33,817 nt of DNA from Halieaceae bacterium (lineage in GTDB: Bacteria > Pseudomonadota > Gammaproteobacteria > Pseudomonadales > Halieaceae): the NCBI GenBank assembly GCA_028282105.1, contig JANQIO010000014.1, positions 1-33,817 of the forward strand, in the 5' to 3' direction. This document shows, piece by piece, positions 24,398-33,793 of the stretch (its first letter is position 1; every line of letters starts with the position of its first letter). The notes under the pieces were generated by a model, which did no database searches, had not been told where the DNA came from, and saw only the letters and a program-made list of their open reading frames with translations. A program made the translations under genes and the position numbers.

Positions 24398-24648
24398 ACC
24401 GCACCCACTGTGGCGGTAGCTTCTGCGTACAGGAACTCGGGTGCCAGATCAGCACCTGTTGGCCAGCATAGGGTATGCAACTCTTTGTTCAATGTGAACG
24501 CGCGGAAGAGCTCCATATCTTCCAGAGGCGCAAAAACGTCTCCCCAAAGCTGTGACCGAAGATCAACGACGCCTTCCATGCCATCCGCAAACTTAAGCTT
24601 GATCTTATAATCCGCCACATAGGTGGCTTCAGTTAGCTCGGGTGGCAT
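24394..24648 (-). CDS. DUF2442 domain protein
   Basis: This 84-aa protein begins MPPELTEATYVADYKIKLKF and has the DUF2442 pattern (KFADGMEGVVDLRSQLWGDVFAPLEDMELFR, then HTLCWPTGADLAPEFLY). DUF2442 genes are commonly paired with DUF4160 genes, as here, in small modules that resemble toxin-antitoxin pairs; no function is established. The ATG at 24648 lies inside the 3' end of the DUF4160 gene (20-nt overlap). It shares CTAG stops with galE. Confidence 0.85.
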   Translation of the reverse strand: MPPELTEATYVADYKIKLKFADGMEGVVDLRSQLWGDVFAPLEDMELFRAFTLNKELHTLCWPTGADLAPEFLYAEATATVGAV

Positions 24649-24914
24649 GCAATTGCTCCAGCGGCTCAATCTTGAACAAGGGCTTTCTGGCTGCAGCCAA
24701 TCTCCAATCTGCCATGAGTTCGCCGCGGTGCGGTTCCAAGCATTTCATCACCCGTTGCTCCGCCCTGCCTGGGAGCCGTCCGGACAATGTATGCCCGGAA
24801 AGGATATTCACCCGAATCTCCTGGCCTGCATAACGTGCATGCAAGTGCGGTGGTGCGTGGTCGTTGTAGTACATAGCGACAACGATCCCAAAAAAATCGG
24901 CTAATCTCGGGCAT
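24629..24914 (-). pseudogene. DUF4160 gene with a one-base frameshift in a T7 run
   Basis: From the ATG at 24914 (AAGGAT ~8 nt upstream) the frame reads MPEISRFF and then goes out of frame at a run of seven T on the minus strand (24891-24897). With six T the product would be a complete 94-aa DUF4160 protein continuing GIVVAMYYNDHAPPHLHARY and ending at 24629. So only one extra base separates it from an intact gene. It may be a recent mutation, a sequencing error, or expression by slippage on the homopolymer; an internal ATG at 24874 could also give a short product. It pairs with DUF2442. Confidence 0.8.
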
Positions 24915-25014
24915 GTGTCTTATCCTTTTGTGGATATCAGCCGAGTATGGACTGGACACCTGGAGCCAATACTCTATTGCGCGCTTTTGATTTACTTTCC
25001 TACCCGGAGACCCC

Positions 25015-26469
25015 ATGACCGACATCCTCTACCGCCCCGCTTTCGAACTGGCTGCTGACATCAAGGCCGGCAAGCTGTCCTCCAGTGCCGTGCTGGAGTT
25101 TTTCCTGGACCGGGTCGCCAGCATCAACCCCGCGCTGAATGCGGTGGTGGCGCTGGATGTAGACCGCGCCAAAGCCCGGGCGGCTGAGGCCGATGCCGCC
25201 GCGGCTCGCGGCGAGGACTGGGGCCCGCTGCACGGGGTGCCGCTGACCATCAAGGATGCGCTGTGTACCGAAGGCCTTGTGACGGTGGGCGGCATCCCCG
25301 AATGCCGTGACAATATTCCCGCCAGCAATGCGTTAGCGGTGCAGCGCTACCTGGACGCCGGCGCCATCATTTTCGGCAAGACCAATGTGCCCTTTATGAG
25401 TTCGGACCTGCAGAGCTTTAACGAGGTCTACGGCACCACCAACAACCCCTGGAACCTTGAGCGCACCTGCGGCGGCTCCTCCGGGGGCGCCGCCGCCGCG
25501 GTGGCCGCCGGCCTCACACCGCTGGAACTGGGCAGTGATATCGGCGGCTCCATTCGCACCCCCAGCCACTTCAATGGCGTGTTTGGCCACAAGCCCAGCT
25601 TCGGCATTGTCAGCCAGCGCGGCCATCTGCCACCGGGGGAGAACGTGATAAGCGAGTCCGACCTGTCGGTGGTGGGACCCATCGGTACCAACGTGGACGA
25701 CCTGGAGCAGGCCCTGGACATACTGGTGGCGCCCAACCCCGAAGATGCCCGCGCCTACCGCATCGAACTGCCGCCGGCCCGCACTGCCGACGTCACCCAA
25801 CTGCGCGTGGCGGTGTGGTCGGACGATCGCTTCTGCCCGGTGGACAAGGACATTCGCGCGGCCGTTGACGCCGCCGCCGACAGCCTCGAAGCCGCCGGCG
25901 CCAAGGTGGACCGCAATGCCCGCCCGGGCATTGACCCCGAGGCCAACCAGGTGAACTACGCCATCATGCTGATGGCCGCCATGGGCGGCGGCATGCCCGA
26001 CGCGGTGTATGACATGATGAAACAGCTGGCCGACAACAGTGACCCCGCCGACCTCAGCCTGCCGGTGTTGCAGGCCCGCGGCATTGCCGCCAGCCACCGG
26101 GACTGGACCCGGCAGATGGAAAAGCGTGAACACATTCGCCGGGCCTGGTCCGACTTCTTCCAGGATTACGACGTGCTGCTATGCCCCTGCGCTTTCACTA
26201 CCGCCTTCCCCCACGACCACAACCCGGATATGCACGCCCGCACCCTGACCGTGAACGGCGAAGCGCGCCCCTACCTGGATGTGCTGGGCTGGGCGGGCCT
26301 GACCCTGAACGCCCTGCTGCCGATTACCGCTGTGCCGGTGGGCACCGCCAGCGACGGCATGCCGATTGGCGTGCAGGTGGTAGCCGACTACCTGGAAGAC
26401 CGCACCGCCCTGGCGGCCGCGCGCATGCTGGAAGCACACCACCGCGGCTTCGAGGCACCGCCGCAGTAA
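25015..26469 (+). CDS. Amidase (amidase-signature family)
   Basis: This 484-aa amidase-signature hydrolase is probably cytoplasmic, with no signal peptide. The Ser-cisSer-Lys triad is K80 (PLTIKD), S155 (in CGGSSGGAA, 152-160) and S179 (in GSDIGGSIRTP, 173-183). This family hydrolyses carboxylic amides and includes acetamidase/GatA-like proteins; no gatB/gatC is nearby and the length fits a stand-alone catabolic amidase. The ATG at 25015 follows CGGAG. It is divergent from the DUF4160/DUF2442 pair, which has no obvious functional link. Confidence 0.92.
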   Translation: MTDILYRPAFELAADIKAGKLSSSAVLEFFLDRVASINPALNAVVALDVDRAKARAAEADAAAARGEDWGPLHGVPLTIKDALCTEGLVTVGGIPECRDNIPASNALAVQRYLDAGAIIFGKTNVPFMSSDLQSFNEVYGTTNNPWNLERTCGGSSGGAAAAVAAGLTPLELGSDIGGSIRTPSHFNGVFGHKPSFGIVSQRGHLPPGENVISESDLSVVGPIGTNVDDLEQALDILVAPNPEDARAYRIELPPARTADVTQLRVAVWSDDRFCPVDKDIRAAVDAAADSLEAAGAKVDRNARPGIDPEANQVNYAIMLMAAMGGGMPDAVYDMMKQLADNSDPADLSLPVLQARGIAASHRDWTRQMEKREHIRRAWSDFFQDYDVLLCPCAFTTAFPHDHNPDMHARTLTVNGEARPYLDVLGWAGLTLNALLPITAVPVGTASDGMPIGVQVVADYLEDRTALAAARMLEAHHRGFEAPPQ

Positions 26470-26806
26470 GCAATCCCGGAGACTGGGACCGCTGTCACAA
26501 CACTGTCATATTGAGCTGCCACCAGAATTAGGAAAGTACGCTAAGTTTCTCTTTCTGAACGCTTTTTTGTAGCGAGCGTGGCCAAAAAACTGCTGGACCG
26601 TAGGGCCGAGTTGCATTACGGTACTGGAATGTCATGCGACAACCCTGTGAACGCACACCGCATGCCGTCAGCGAGCGCCCTGGCAAGGTGCCCGACCCCG
26701 CCTGAACGCGGGGCCCTACAATCCAAAGAAAGCGCCAGAACAATCGCCAGAGCAAGCAAAGCCTTTAGAAAGCCACCAGCAAGAACGACCGAAAAGAGAG
26801 CGCACG
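26470..26806. other. 337-bp intergenic region with nested inverted repeats
   Basis: No supported gene. It contains GTAGGGCC (26600-26607) paired with GGCCCTAC (26712-26719), a ~120-bp inverted structure, and just inside the right arm a 6-bp hairpin CCCCGC/GCGGGG (26696-26713, loop CTGAAC). Neither has a T run, so these are not clear terminators. AGCGAGCG occurs twice (~26573 and ~26670). It may be a decayed repeat element. Confidence 0.5.
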
Positions 26807-27229
26807 GTGATTCAGCATCGAATCCTTAAAGAGCTAGGCTGCGTCTTCGTAGACGTGCGCCAGTCGCCCTCTATCGAAGATTTCAAGGCGGCTGCCACGC
26901 TGATGACCCGAGACCCGGACTACCGCAAGGAAATGAACCGCCACTGCGACCTGTCCCAGGCCAACCTCAGCCACCTGACCATTGCCGAGATGGTGGACTT
27001 CGTAGACTTCTCCAAAGAGAACATTCCGATGTCGGCCGGCGCCCGGGTGGCGGTGGTGGTGCCCGACGCCGAGCGCGCCGGCATCATCCGCTCCTACGGC
27101 GAGCTCATCGACCACGGCAGTTTCAAGATCTTCCACAACCCGTTGGACGCCAAGGGCTGGCTGCAGCAGCGGCCGGGCTTTTTCAAGGAAGATGGCACCT
27201 TCTGCAAGGTGCTGGGCGGGGTAAGCTGA
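26807..27229 (+). CDS. SpoIIAA-like / STAS-SEC14-type domain protein
   Basis: This 140-aa protein resembles the SpoIIAA-like family: a central MNRHCDLSQANLSHLTIAEM, then ARVAVVVPDAERAGIIRSY and a C-terminal FKIFHNPLDAKGWL, which is the DxxxAxxWL ending usual for these proteins. The function of the family is not known; a lipid- or partner-binding role has been suggested from its fold. The start is the GTG at 26807 with AGAGAG upstream. It is convergent with dxs, 25 bp apart. Confidence 0.72.
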   Translation: MIQHRILKELGCVFVDVRQSPSIEDFKAAATLMTRDPDYRKEMNRHCDLSQANLSHLTIAEMVDFVDFSKENIPMSAGARVAVVVPDAERAGIIRSYGELIDHGSFKIFHNPLDAKGWLQQRPGFFKEDGTFCKVLGGVS

Positions 27230-27254
27230 CCAGCGGCCAACGCGGCGCGGCGCG

Positions 27255-29261
27255 CTAACCCGCTTCCGCCGGCATCACCGGCTTCTCACTCTCAGTCTCT
27301 GAACCCGGCAGGCGCTCGCTGATGGCCTGGTAGATGCCGTCGGCATCCAATCCCACCCATTCGAGCTGCAGCTCGCGTTTGCCATGGTCGACAAAACGGT
27401 CTGGCAGGCCGAGGTTGAGCAGGCGGGTGTTGGCGTTTTCGCGAATCAGCAGTTCGTTGACGGCGGAGCCAACACCGCCGGCGATGGCATTGTCTTCCAC
27501 CGTGACAATGAGCTCGTGGGATGCCGCCAGTTCGAGGATGCGACCTTCGTCCAGGGGCTTAACCCAGCGCATGTCGTACACGGTGGCATCCAGCCGGCTA
27601 CCGGCTTCCAGGGCCTGGGGCAGCAGCACGCCGAAGTTGAGAATGGCCACCTGCTGGCCGCGGCGCACCTGCAGGGCCTCGCCGATGGGCAGGCGCTTCA
27701 TCTCTTTCTTGATCTCGGCGCCGGGGCCGGTGCCGCGCGGATAGCGCACCGCCGAGGGGCCCTCGTGCTGATAACAGGTGTAGAGCAGTTGCCGGCATTC
27801 GTTCTCATCGGACGGCGCGGCGATCACCATATTCGGCAGGCAGCGCATATAGGACAGGTCAAAGCTGCCGGCATGGGTGGCGCCGTCTTCTCCCACCAGG
27901 CCAGCGCGGTCGATGCCAAAGGTGACATCCAGATTCTGCAGGGCCACGTCGTGAACGAGCTGGTCATAGCCGCGCTGCAGGAAGGTGGAGTAGATCGCCA
28001 CCACCGGCTTGCCGCCCTCGCAGGCGATGCCCGCACCCAGGGTGACCGCGTGCTGCTCGGCGATGGCCACATCGTGGTAGCGCTCCGGGAAGCGCTGGGC
28101 AAACTCCACCATGCCCGAGCCCTCGCACATGGCGGGAGTGATGCCGATCAGGCGCTCGTCCAGCAGCGCCATATCGCAAAGCCAGTCGCCGAAGACCTGC
28201 TGATATTTGGGCAGCTTTTTATTGGGTGAAGGCTCTTTATCGGCTGAGGGCTCTTCACCGGCTGAGGGCTCTTCACCGGCTGAGGGCTCTGGTTTGTCCT
28301 CCTCATCAGCCACAGTCGGCTTCAGCGGCTCCGGGTCCACCTTGTTGATAGCGTGGTAACCCACCTGGTCGGACTCTGCCGGCTCGAAGCCGCGGCCCTT
28401 GCGGGTTTGGATGTGCAGGAACTGCGGGCCTTCCAGCTCGCGCATGTTCTCAATGGTGTGCAGTAGCTGCGGCAGGTCGTGGCCGTCGATGGGGCCGATG
28501 TAGTGCCAGCCCAGCTCCTCGAACAGGGTGCCGGGGGCGACCATACCCTTCATATGCTCCTCGGTGCGCTTGACCAGGTCCCAGGCCGGCGGCATGCGCT
28601 TGAGCACGCTCTTGCCACCCTCGCGCAGTGAGATGTAGGTCTTGGACGACCACATCTTCGCGAAGTAAGACGCCAGTCCACCGGAGTTGTGGCCGATGGA
28701 CATCTGGTTGTCGTTCAGCACCACCAGCATATTCGGGCGCACGTGGCCGGCATGAGCCAGGGCCTCGATGGCCATGCCGCCGGTCATGGCGCCATCGCCA
28801 ATCACCGCGCAGACCTTGCGGGCGTCACCGGCGTTGGCCAGCCCCACCGCCATACCCATGGCGGCTGAAATCGAGGTAGAGGAGTGCCCCACCCCGAAGG
28901 TGTCGTAGTCGCTCTCAGAACGCTTGGGGAAGCCGGACAGGCCCTCGGCCTGACGCATGGTGTGCATGCGGTCCTTGCGGCCCGTGAGAATCTTATGGGG
29001 ATAGGTCTGGTGACCCACGTCCCACACCAGGCGGTCGGTGGGTGTGTCGTACAGGTAGTGCAGCGCAATGGTGAGCTCCACCACCCCCAGTCCTGCCCCG
29101 AAATGGCCGCCGGTCTGGCCCACGGACCATAGCAGGAAGGCCCGCATTTCCTCGGCCAGGGGCTCCAACTGCTCCCGGTTCAGGCGCCGCAGGTCGGCCG
29201 GCAGATTGATGGCATCCAGCAGCGGCGTGTCAGGCCGGGTTAACGGAATCTCGTGTAACAT
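27255..29261 (-). CDS. dxs: 1-deoxy-D-xylulose-5-phosphate synthase with internal repeat insertion
   Basis: This 668-aa ThDP-dependent enzyme condenses pyruvate and glyceraldehyde-3-phosphate, the first step of the MEP isoprenoid pathway. GDGAMTGG (155-162) with NDN (183-185) is the ThDP/Mg site; [15 protein letters not shown] carries the catalytic Glu, and the transketolase C-terminal domain is intact. It is ~45 residues longer than the usual ~620. The extra length is in the linker near residues 310-350 and consists of acidic Pro/Ser repeats (EEPSAG units). It is on the same strand as xseB-ispA but separated from them by galE, the DUF pair, amidase and the SpoIIAA-like gene. Confidence 0.96.
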   Translation of the reverse strand: MLHEIPLTRPDTPLLDAINLPADLRRLNREQLEPLAEEMRAFLLWSVGQTGGHFGAGLGVVELTIALHYLYDTPTDRLVWDVGHQTYPHKILTGRKDRMHTMRQAEGLSGFPKRSESDYDTFGVGHSSTSISAAMGMAVGLANAGDARKVCAVIGDGAMTGGMAIEALAHAGHVRPNMLVVLNDNQMSIGHNSGGLASYFAKMWSSKTYISLREGGKSVLKRMPPAWDLVKRTEEHMKGMVAPGTLFEELGWHYIGPIDGHDLPQLLHTIENMRELEGPQFLHIQTRKGRGFEPAESDQVGYHAINKVDPEPLKPTVADEEDKPEPSAGEEPSAGEEPSADKEPSPNKKLPKYQQVFGDWLCDMALLDERLIGITPAMCEGSGMVEFAQRFPERYHDVAIAEQHAVTLGAGIACEGGKPVVAIYSTFLQRGYDQLVHDVALQNLDVTFGIDRAGLVGEDGATHAGSFDLSYMRCLPNMVIAAPSDENECRQLLYTCYQHEGPSAVRYPRGTGPGAEIKKEMKRLPIGEALQVRRGQQVAILNFGVLLPQALEAGSRLDATVYDMRWVKPLDEGRILELAASHELIVTVEDNAIAGGVGSAVNELLIRENANTRLLNLGLPDRFVDHGKRELQLEWVGLDADGIYQAISERLPGSETESEKPVMPAEAG
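28228..28290 (-). repeat. 18-bp in-frame tandem repeat inside dxs
   Basis: Three and a half units of an 18-bp repeat (GAGGGCTCTTCACCGGCT on the plus strand): 28228-28245 (variant), 28246-28263, 28264-28281 and a partial 28282-28290. The middle two are identical. Each unit encodes six residues (EPSAGE), so copy-number changes keep frame. It codes for residues ~324-345 in the linker. Confidence 0.9.
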
Positions 29262-29330
29262 GGCTTAAGTTTAACGTATGCGAGGCAAATCTGCCTTCCA
29301 GGCACCCAAAGGGCCCGACAGGCCCTCATC

Positions 29331-29723
29331 TTACTCCTCAACGGGCTGTGGCGGATCATCCGCACCCCCCAGGGCCGGCACCCGCAGTACCGTGGCCCGC
29401 CCGCGAAGGGTGGTCTCCTTGTCGTATTCCAACTGCCCCGGCAGGCGCCCATAGCGCGGCACCGAGCGCTCCAGGCGCTGCATATCGTCCACCACCAGGG
29501 CGTTGCCACCGAGCCGCGCCGCCTGGCGCTTGAGCTCCCGCAGCACATAATTCTCCCTGCCCGCCTCGGTGCGCCCGGCAAACTGCCGGCTGGTGGCGTT
29601 AACCTCTCCCAGCACCATGGCGTCCTCAGGGGCCGCTTCCAGCACCTGCACCGAGTCATCGGCCAGCGCCAGCCCGGCAAGCAGCCACAGGCTGAACGGC
29701 AGCAAGCGCAGGAAACGCTTCAC
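29331..29723 (-). CDS. Small exported protein of unknown function
   Basis: This 130-aa protein has a signal peptide (KRFLRLLPFSLWLLAGLALA, ~2-21). The mature part contains VLGEVNATSRQF and a helix with LRELKRQAARLGGNALVVDD (~61-80). The EA..LGGNALVV pattern is reminiscent of RcsF/DUF4156-type envelope proteins, but there is no lipobox and I do not assign a family. The start GTG (29721-29723) overlaps the VanZ-like stop by 4 nt, so the pair is coupled. Probably periplasmic. Confidence 0.75.
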   Translation of the reverse strand: MKRFLRLLPFSLWLLAGLALADDSVQVLEAAPEDAMVLGEVNATSRQFAGRTEAGRENYVLRELKRQAARLGGNALVVDDMQRLERSVPRYGRLPGQLEYDKETTLRGRATVLRVPALGGADDPPQPVEE

Positions 29724-30118
29724 GGACCCGGCACCGGGGGCCGGGCGCCGGCCACAAAGCTGCGCCGCAATGCCAGTAACACGATCACTGCCAGCGCCAC
29801 CCCAACCGCATTGGCCAGCAGATCCAGGCCGCTGGGATAGCGCCCGGGCACAAACGCCTGCGCCACCTCGAGGCTGGCGCTGTACAGCACAATCGCTCCG
29901 GCCAGCAACCCGAGGGTCCGCAGGGCACTCACCAGGGCGACAGGGGCGGCCAGCATCATGAACAGGCCGTAGGCCCCAACGTGCAGCAGCTTGTCGGATA
30001 CCGTGACACCGGCAGGAACCGGAGTCAGCGACAGCCAGGCCAGGCAGCCGCCATAGGCCACCAGCACGGCGGCGGTACTTCGCTGAATAACAGGCTGTTG
30101 CAGGCGTTGAACCAACAT
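29720..30118 (-). CDS. VanZ-like family membrane protein
   Basis: This 132-aa inner-membrane protein has four hydrophobic segments and the VanZ-type pattern DKLLHVGAYGLFM (42-54) with SLEVAQAFVPGRYPSGLDLL (82-101) and NAVGVALA. VanZ-like proteins are of unknown biochemical function; the namesake is linked to glycopeptide tolerance. It is coupled to the small exported protein and is divergent from gmd across 64 bp. Confidence 0.85.
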   Translation of the reverse strand: MLVQRLQQPVIQRSTAAVLVAYGGCLAWLSLTPVPAGVTVSDKLLHVGAYGLFMMLAAPVALVSALRTLGLLAGAIVLYSASLEVAQAFVPGRYPSGLDLLANAVGVALAVIVLLALRRSFVAGARPPVPGP

Positions 30119-30182
30119 GCCGCCATTCTATCCGCTTCAACCGCTGTGCTAACATCCGCGCTTCACGAAACAAGGTCTTTTC

Positions 30183-31313
30183 ATGTCCCAGAAAGTTGCG
30201 CTCGTCACCGGCATCACCGGCCAGGACGGTTCCTACCTGGCCGAGTTCCTGCTGGAAAAAGGTTATGAAGTTCACGGCATCAAGCGCCGCAGCTCCCTGT
30301 TCAACACCGAGCGGGTCGACCATATCTACCAGGACCCCCACGTGGCGGACCGGGACTTCATCCTGCACTACGGCGACCTGACCGACGGCAGCAACCTCAC
30401 CCGGCTGGTGCAGGAAATCCAGCCCGACGAGATTTACAACCTGGGCGCCCAAAGCCACGTGGCCGTGTCTTTCGAATCACCCGAGTACACCGCCGACGTG
30501 GACGCCCTCGGCGCCCTGCGCCTGCTGGAGGCCATTCGCCTGCTGGGGCTGGAGAACAAGACCCGCTACTACCAGGCCTCCACCTCGGAGTTGTACGGCA
30601 TGGTGCAGGAAGTACCGCAAACCGAAAAGACGCCGTTCTACCCGCGTTCCCCCTACGGCGTGGCCAAGCTCTACGCCTACTGGATTACCGTGAACTACCG
30701 GGAGAGCTACGGCATCTACGGCTGCAACGGTATTCTCTTCAACCACGAGTCGCCGCGCCGCGGCGAGACCTTCGTGACCCGCAAGATCACTCGCGGCCTT
30801 GCCAATATCAGCCAGGGCCTGGAGCCCTGCCTGTACATGGGCAACATCAACTCCCTGCGCGACTGGGGCCACGCCCGCGACTACGTGGAAATGCAGTGGC
30901 TGATGCTGCAGCAGGAACAGGCCGAGGACTTCGTGATCGCCACCGGCATCCAGATCTCAGTGCGAGACTTCATCACCAGGACCGCCAGCAAGCTGGGCAT
31001 CACCCTGGAGTTCAGCGGTGAAGGCACCGATGAGACCGGCACCGTGGTGGCCATCGACGAAACCGTCGCCGACCCGGAAATCACCACCCAGGTGGGCGAC
31101 GTGATCGTGCGCATCGACCCCAAGTATTACCGGCCCGCGGAAGTGGACACCCTGTTGGGCGACCCCAGCAACGCCAAAGCCAAGCTGGGCTGGGAGCCGA
31201 GAATCACCCTCGATGAAATGGTGGCTGAAATGGTCGAGGCCGACCTGCAGCACGCCCGCAAGCAGCGGCTGCTGAAAAGCCACGGCTTCGACATCACCCT
31301 GGCCCAGGAGTAA
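30183..31313 (+). CDS. gmd: GDP-mannose 4,6-dehydratase
   Basis: This 376-aa extended-SDR enzyme converts GDP-D-mannose to GDP-4-keto-6-deoxymannose. The NADP motif [12 protein letters not shown] (10-21), STSELYG with the downstream [11 protein letters not shown] (catalytic Thr/Glu/Tyr/Lys) and [18 protein letters not shown] are hallmark Gmd segments. The length is normal. The ATG at 30183 follows AAGGT. fcl begins 9 nt after its stop, so the two form the GDP-L-fucose operon. The product feeds capsule, LPS or exopolysaccharide. Confidence 0.96.
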   Translation: MSQKVALVTGITGQDGSYLAEFLLEKGYEVHGIKRRSSLFNTERVDHIYQDPHVADRDFILHYGDLTDGSNLTRLVQEIQPDEIYNLGAQSHVAVSFESPEYTADVDALGALRLLEAIRLLGLENKTRYYQASTSELYGMVQEVPQTEKTPFYPRSPYGVAKLYAYWITVNYRESYGIYGCNGILFNHESPRRGETFVTRKITRGLANISQGLEPCLYMGNINSLRDWGHARDYVEMQWLMLQQEQAEDFVIATGIQISVRDFITRTASKLGITLEFSGEGTDETGTVVAIDETVADPEITTQVGDVIVRIDPKYYRPAEVDTLLGDPSNAKAKLGWEPRITLDEMVAEMVEADLQHARKQRLLKSHGFDITLAQE

Positions 31314-31322
31314 GCGGCAGCC

Positions 31323-32291
31323 ATGGCCAAACAGCGCGTCTTTGTTGCCGGCCACCGCGGCATGGTGGGCGCCGCCCTGGTGCGCCAGCTCGCCAGTAAT
31401 GACAGCGTGGAACTGGTCACCCGCACTCGCGCCGAACTGGACCTGACCGAACAGGCCCAGGTGCGCGAGTTCTTCGCCAGCGAGCACATCGACCAGGTCT
31501 ACCTGGCCGCGGCCAAGGTGGGCGGCATCCACGCCAACAATACCTACCCGGCGGATTTCATCTACGAAAACCTGGCGATCGAGACCAACGTCATCCATCA
31601 GGCCCACAGCGCCGGCGTCGACCGCCTGCTACTGCTGGGCTCCTCCTGCATCTACCCGAAGCTGGCAGAGCAGCCCATGGCCGAGAGCGCGCTGCTCACC
31701 GGCCCCCTGGAGCCCACCAACGAGCCCTACGCCATCGCCAAGATCGCCGGCATCAAACTGTGCGAGAGCTACCAGCGCCAGTACGGCCGCGACTATCGCA
31801 GCGTGATGCCCACCAACCTGTACGGCCCCAACGACAACTTCCACCCGGAAAACAGCCACGTGATCCCCGCCCTGCTGCGACGCTTCCACGAAGCCAAGCT
31901 CAATAAGGCCCCCAGCGTCGCCATCTGGGGCACCGGCAAGGCCATGCGGGAGTTTCTGCACGTGGACGACATGGCCGCCGCCAGCATCCACGTGATGAAC
32001 CTGGAGAGAGAACAGTACGACAGCGTCACCGAACCGATGCTCAGCCACATCAACGTGGGCACGGGAGTCGATTGCAGTATTCGGGAACTGGCCGAGACCA
32101 TCAGGACAGTCACCGGTTACACCGGCGAGATTGAGTTCGACACCAGCAAACCCGACGGCACCCCCAGGAAGCTGCTGGATACCGGCAAGCTCAGCCACCT
32201 CGGCTGGACGCCGCAGCATACGCTGCAATCAGGTTTGGAAGATGCCTATGGCTGGTTCTGCCAGCACCAGGAGAACTTTCGGGCTGCCTGA
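31323..32291 (+). CDS. fcl: GDP-L-fucose synthase
   Basis: This 322-aa epimerase-reductase turns GDP-4-keto-6-deoxymannose into GDP-L-fucose. The NADP motif GHRGMVG is at 10-16; S107/S108, C109, Y136 and K140 (SSCIY and EPYAIAK) are the catalytic set; [20 protein letters not shown] is characteristic. It directly follows gmd. It is convergent with hipA, with a 30-bp gap and no terminator that I can see. Confidence 0.96.
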   Translation: MAKQRVFVAGHRGMVGAALVRQLASNDSVELVTRTRAELDLTEQAQVREFFASEHIDQVYLAAAKVGGIHANNTYPADFIYENLAIETNVIHQAHSAGVDRLLLLGSSCIYPKLAEQPMAESALLTGPLEPTNEPYAIAKIAGIKLCESYQRQYGRDYRSVMPTNLYGPNDNFHPENSHVIPALLRRFHEAKLNKAPSVAIWGTGKAMREFLHVDDMAAASIHVMNLEREQYDSVTEPMLSHINVGTGVDCSIRELAETIRTVTGYTGEIEFDTSKPDGTPRKLLDTGKLSHLGWTPQHTLQSGLEDAYGWFCQHQENFRAA

Positions 32292-32321
32292 CGTTGCGGC
32301 AGCCAAGCGCGGCCCAACACG

Positions 32322-33563
32322 TTACTTGGATACGAGCCGCTTCAACATCCGCTCACAACGATCAACCACCAGTGCCGCAATCTGCTCTGCAGTGGAGTCG
32401 GGCTGCGCCATCGCCGGCGCCTGATCCTTCACCCGCGCCGCCAACTCTTCCACACTGCGGCGCACCGCCGCCGGGCCCAGCCGCGCTTCTCTTGCAAACA
32501 CCTCCAGATGTTGCCGGGAGACGAGGTCCGGGTTGGCCTGCTGGCCAATCTTCATCGCCAGGCGGTTCTCAATTTCCGGGTAGTACACGGTGCACACCAG
32601 GTCGTAGAGCGGCGCCAGGCGAACTGCGCCGCTCTCGTCATAGAGAATTGAGTAGTTTTTAGCATGCGCATCATTGTTGCCGATGAGCAGGTTGAAGGTG
32701 ACTGCGTTCAGCAACTCGCGCAGATCATTGACCGCACTGCCGGACACCGAGCGCAACAAGGCAAAGCAATCCCTCAGCCCGGGGCCACCCTCCACCTGAT
32801 ACTTGAGTTCTGAGGGTATACCCAGTGCCTGACAGAAATCCTCCTGATGTAGTCGACGAATTTCAGACTGCGCATCCCTGCGGCGGTCGTAGCGCTCACT
32901 CAACAAATACTCCACGTCGCCTACACGGTGCGCGCTGGTGGCAGCCGCGTTAAGGCCCACAGCACTTGCCAGAGCCATGCAGTAGTTCTCGTTGGAGACG
33001 ATACCTTCCCAGGTCGCCAGCGCCGGCTTCAGGATATGTGTGCTGGGCGCATAGTTTAGCGGCAGCGATATCTGCCCGTCTTCAGCAACGGCTACCGCCA
33101 TCTTGTCCTGCGCTCCGGCGAGAGAGAGGCGAACGCCCCGTTCCCCCGCCAGCAGCGGTCGCTTGTCGAGAATACTAAGAACCTCGAGTAACTCATCATC
33201 TGTTAGCCGCCGATAGGTGGTATCGGCCGGTGATAGCGATTCACCCTCCGGAACGAAGCAGAGCGCCCCGGCACACTCACCGCCAATGCGCTCCAGCATG
33301 GCGAAGTCATTGCTGTTGCTGATCTGCAGGATACGGGCGATGACCTTGCGGTTAGTCTCCTCCGGCAAGACACCACCAAAGAAACCGCGACAGGCCTTCT
33401 GGGGGAACACGTCCGCCTGCAGCGGCAAAGACTGAGAGACAGGGAAAGCACCCGGTTTGGCCAGCCAGTCGGCTGCATACTGAAACAGCATCTGGCCGCC
33501 ATCGTCCTGGATCAATTCCCCCACACAATCCCGATCGAAGTAAACTGAAAGACGGCGAGACAC
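32322..33563 (-). CDS. hipA: HipA-family serine/threonine kinase toxin
   Basis: This 413-aa HipA kinase phosphorylates target proteins (GltX in E. coli) and slows growth. Visible features are the P-loop-like SLAGAQDKMAV (147-157), whose Ser147 aligns with the E. coli autophosphorylation Ser150, THILKP (175-180), the catalytic loop GNNDAHAKN (295-303, D298) and Mg-binding D321 in APLYDL. All key residues are present, so it is probably active. The start is GTG at 33563, 5 nt after the hipB stop, with the ribosome site inside hipB. Confidence 0.93.
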   Translation of the reverse strand: MSRRLSVYFDRDCVGELIQDDGGQMLFQYAADWLAKPGAFPVSQSLPLQADVFPQKACRGFFGGVLPEETNRKVIARILQISNSNDFAMLERIGGECAGALCFVPEGESLSPADTTYRRLTDDELLEVLSILDKRPLLAGERGVRLSLAGAQDKMAVAVAEDGQISLPLNYAPSTHILKPALATWEGIVSNENYCMALASAVGLNAAATSAHRVGDVEYLLSERYDRRRDAQSEIRRLHQEDFCQALGIPSELKYQVEGGPGLRDCFALLRSVSGSAVNDLRELLNAVTFNLLIGNNDAHAKNYSILYDESGAVRLAPLYDLVCTVYYPEIENRLAMKIGQQANPDLVSRQHLEVFAREARLGPAAVRRSVEELAARVKDQAPAMAQPDSTAEQIAALVVDRCERMLKRLVSK

Positions 33564-33568
33564 TGAGA

Positions 33569-33793
33569 CTAGCCCTCGCTACCACTGCGTGGGTCGATCA
33601 ATGACACTTCGATTCCAAGGGTATGCAAAACATCCAGCACCTTGCCCACCTGACAGGTCGGCTTGCCCTTCTCAAGGTCGATGATGAAGCGCAATCCCGT
33701 GCCCGATGTCAGCGCCAGATCAGCCTGCGTGACTTGCAGCAGCTTACGCGTGGCGCGAACCTGTTTACCAATGTCTTCCGGCGTTAATGCCAT
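33569..33793 (-). CDS. hipB: HipB-type antitoxin, XRE-family DNA-binding protein
   Basis: This 74-aa helix-turn-helix protein (IGKQVRATRKLLQVTQADLA, ~8-27, recognition helix TSGTGLRFIIDLEKGK) matches the HipB antitoxin. It should bind HipA and repress its own operon. The ATG at 33793 leaves only 24 nt before the window end, so the promoter/operator is outside or at the edge. It is followed 5 nt later by hipA. Confidence 0.9.
   Translation of the reverse strand: MALTPEDIGKQVRATRKLLQVTQADLALTSGTGLRFIIDLEKGKPTCQVGKVLDVLHTLGIEVSLIDPRSGSEG

Noticed and set aside
17917-24974. A shared 14-mer TGGAGCCAATACTC at ~17917-17930 and ~24961-24974
   Set aside because: One exact 14-mer repeat is expected by chance in a window this size, and the flanks do not match further.
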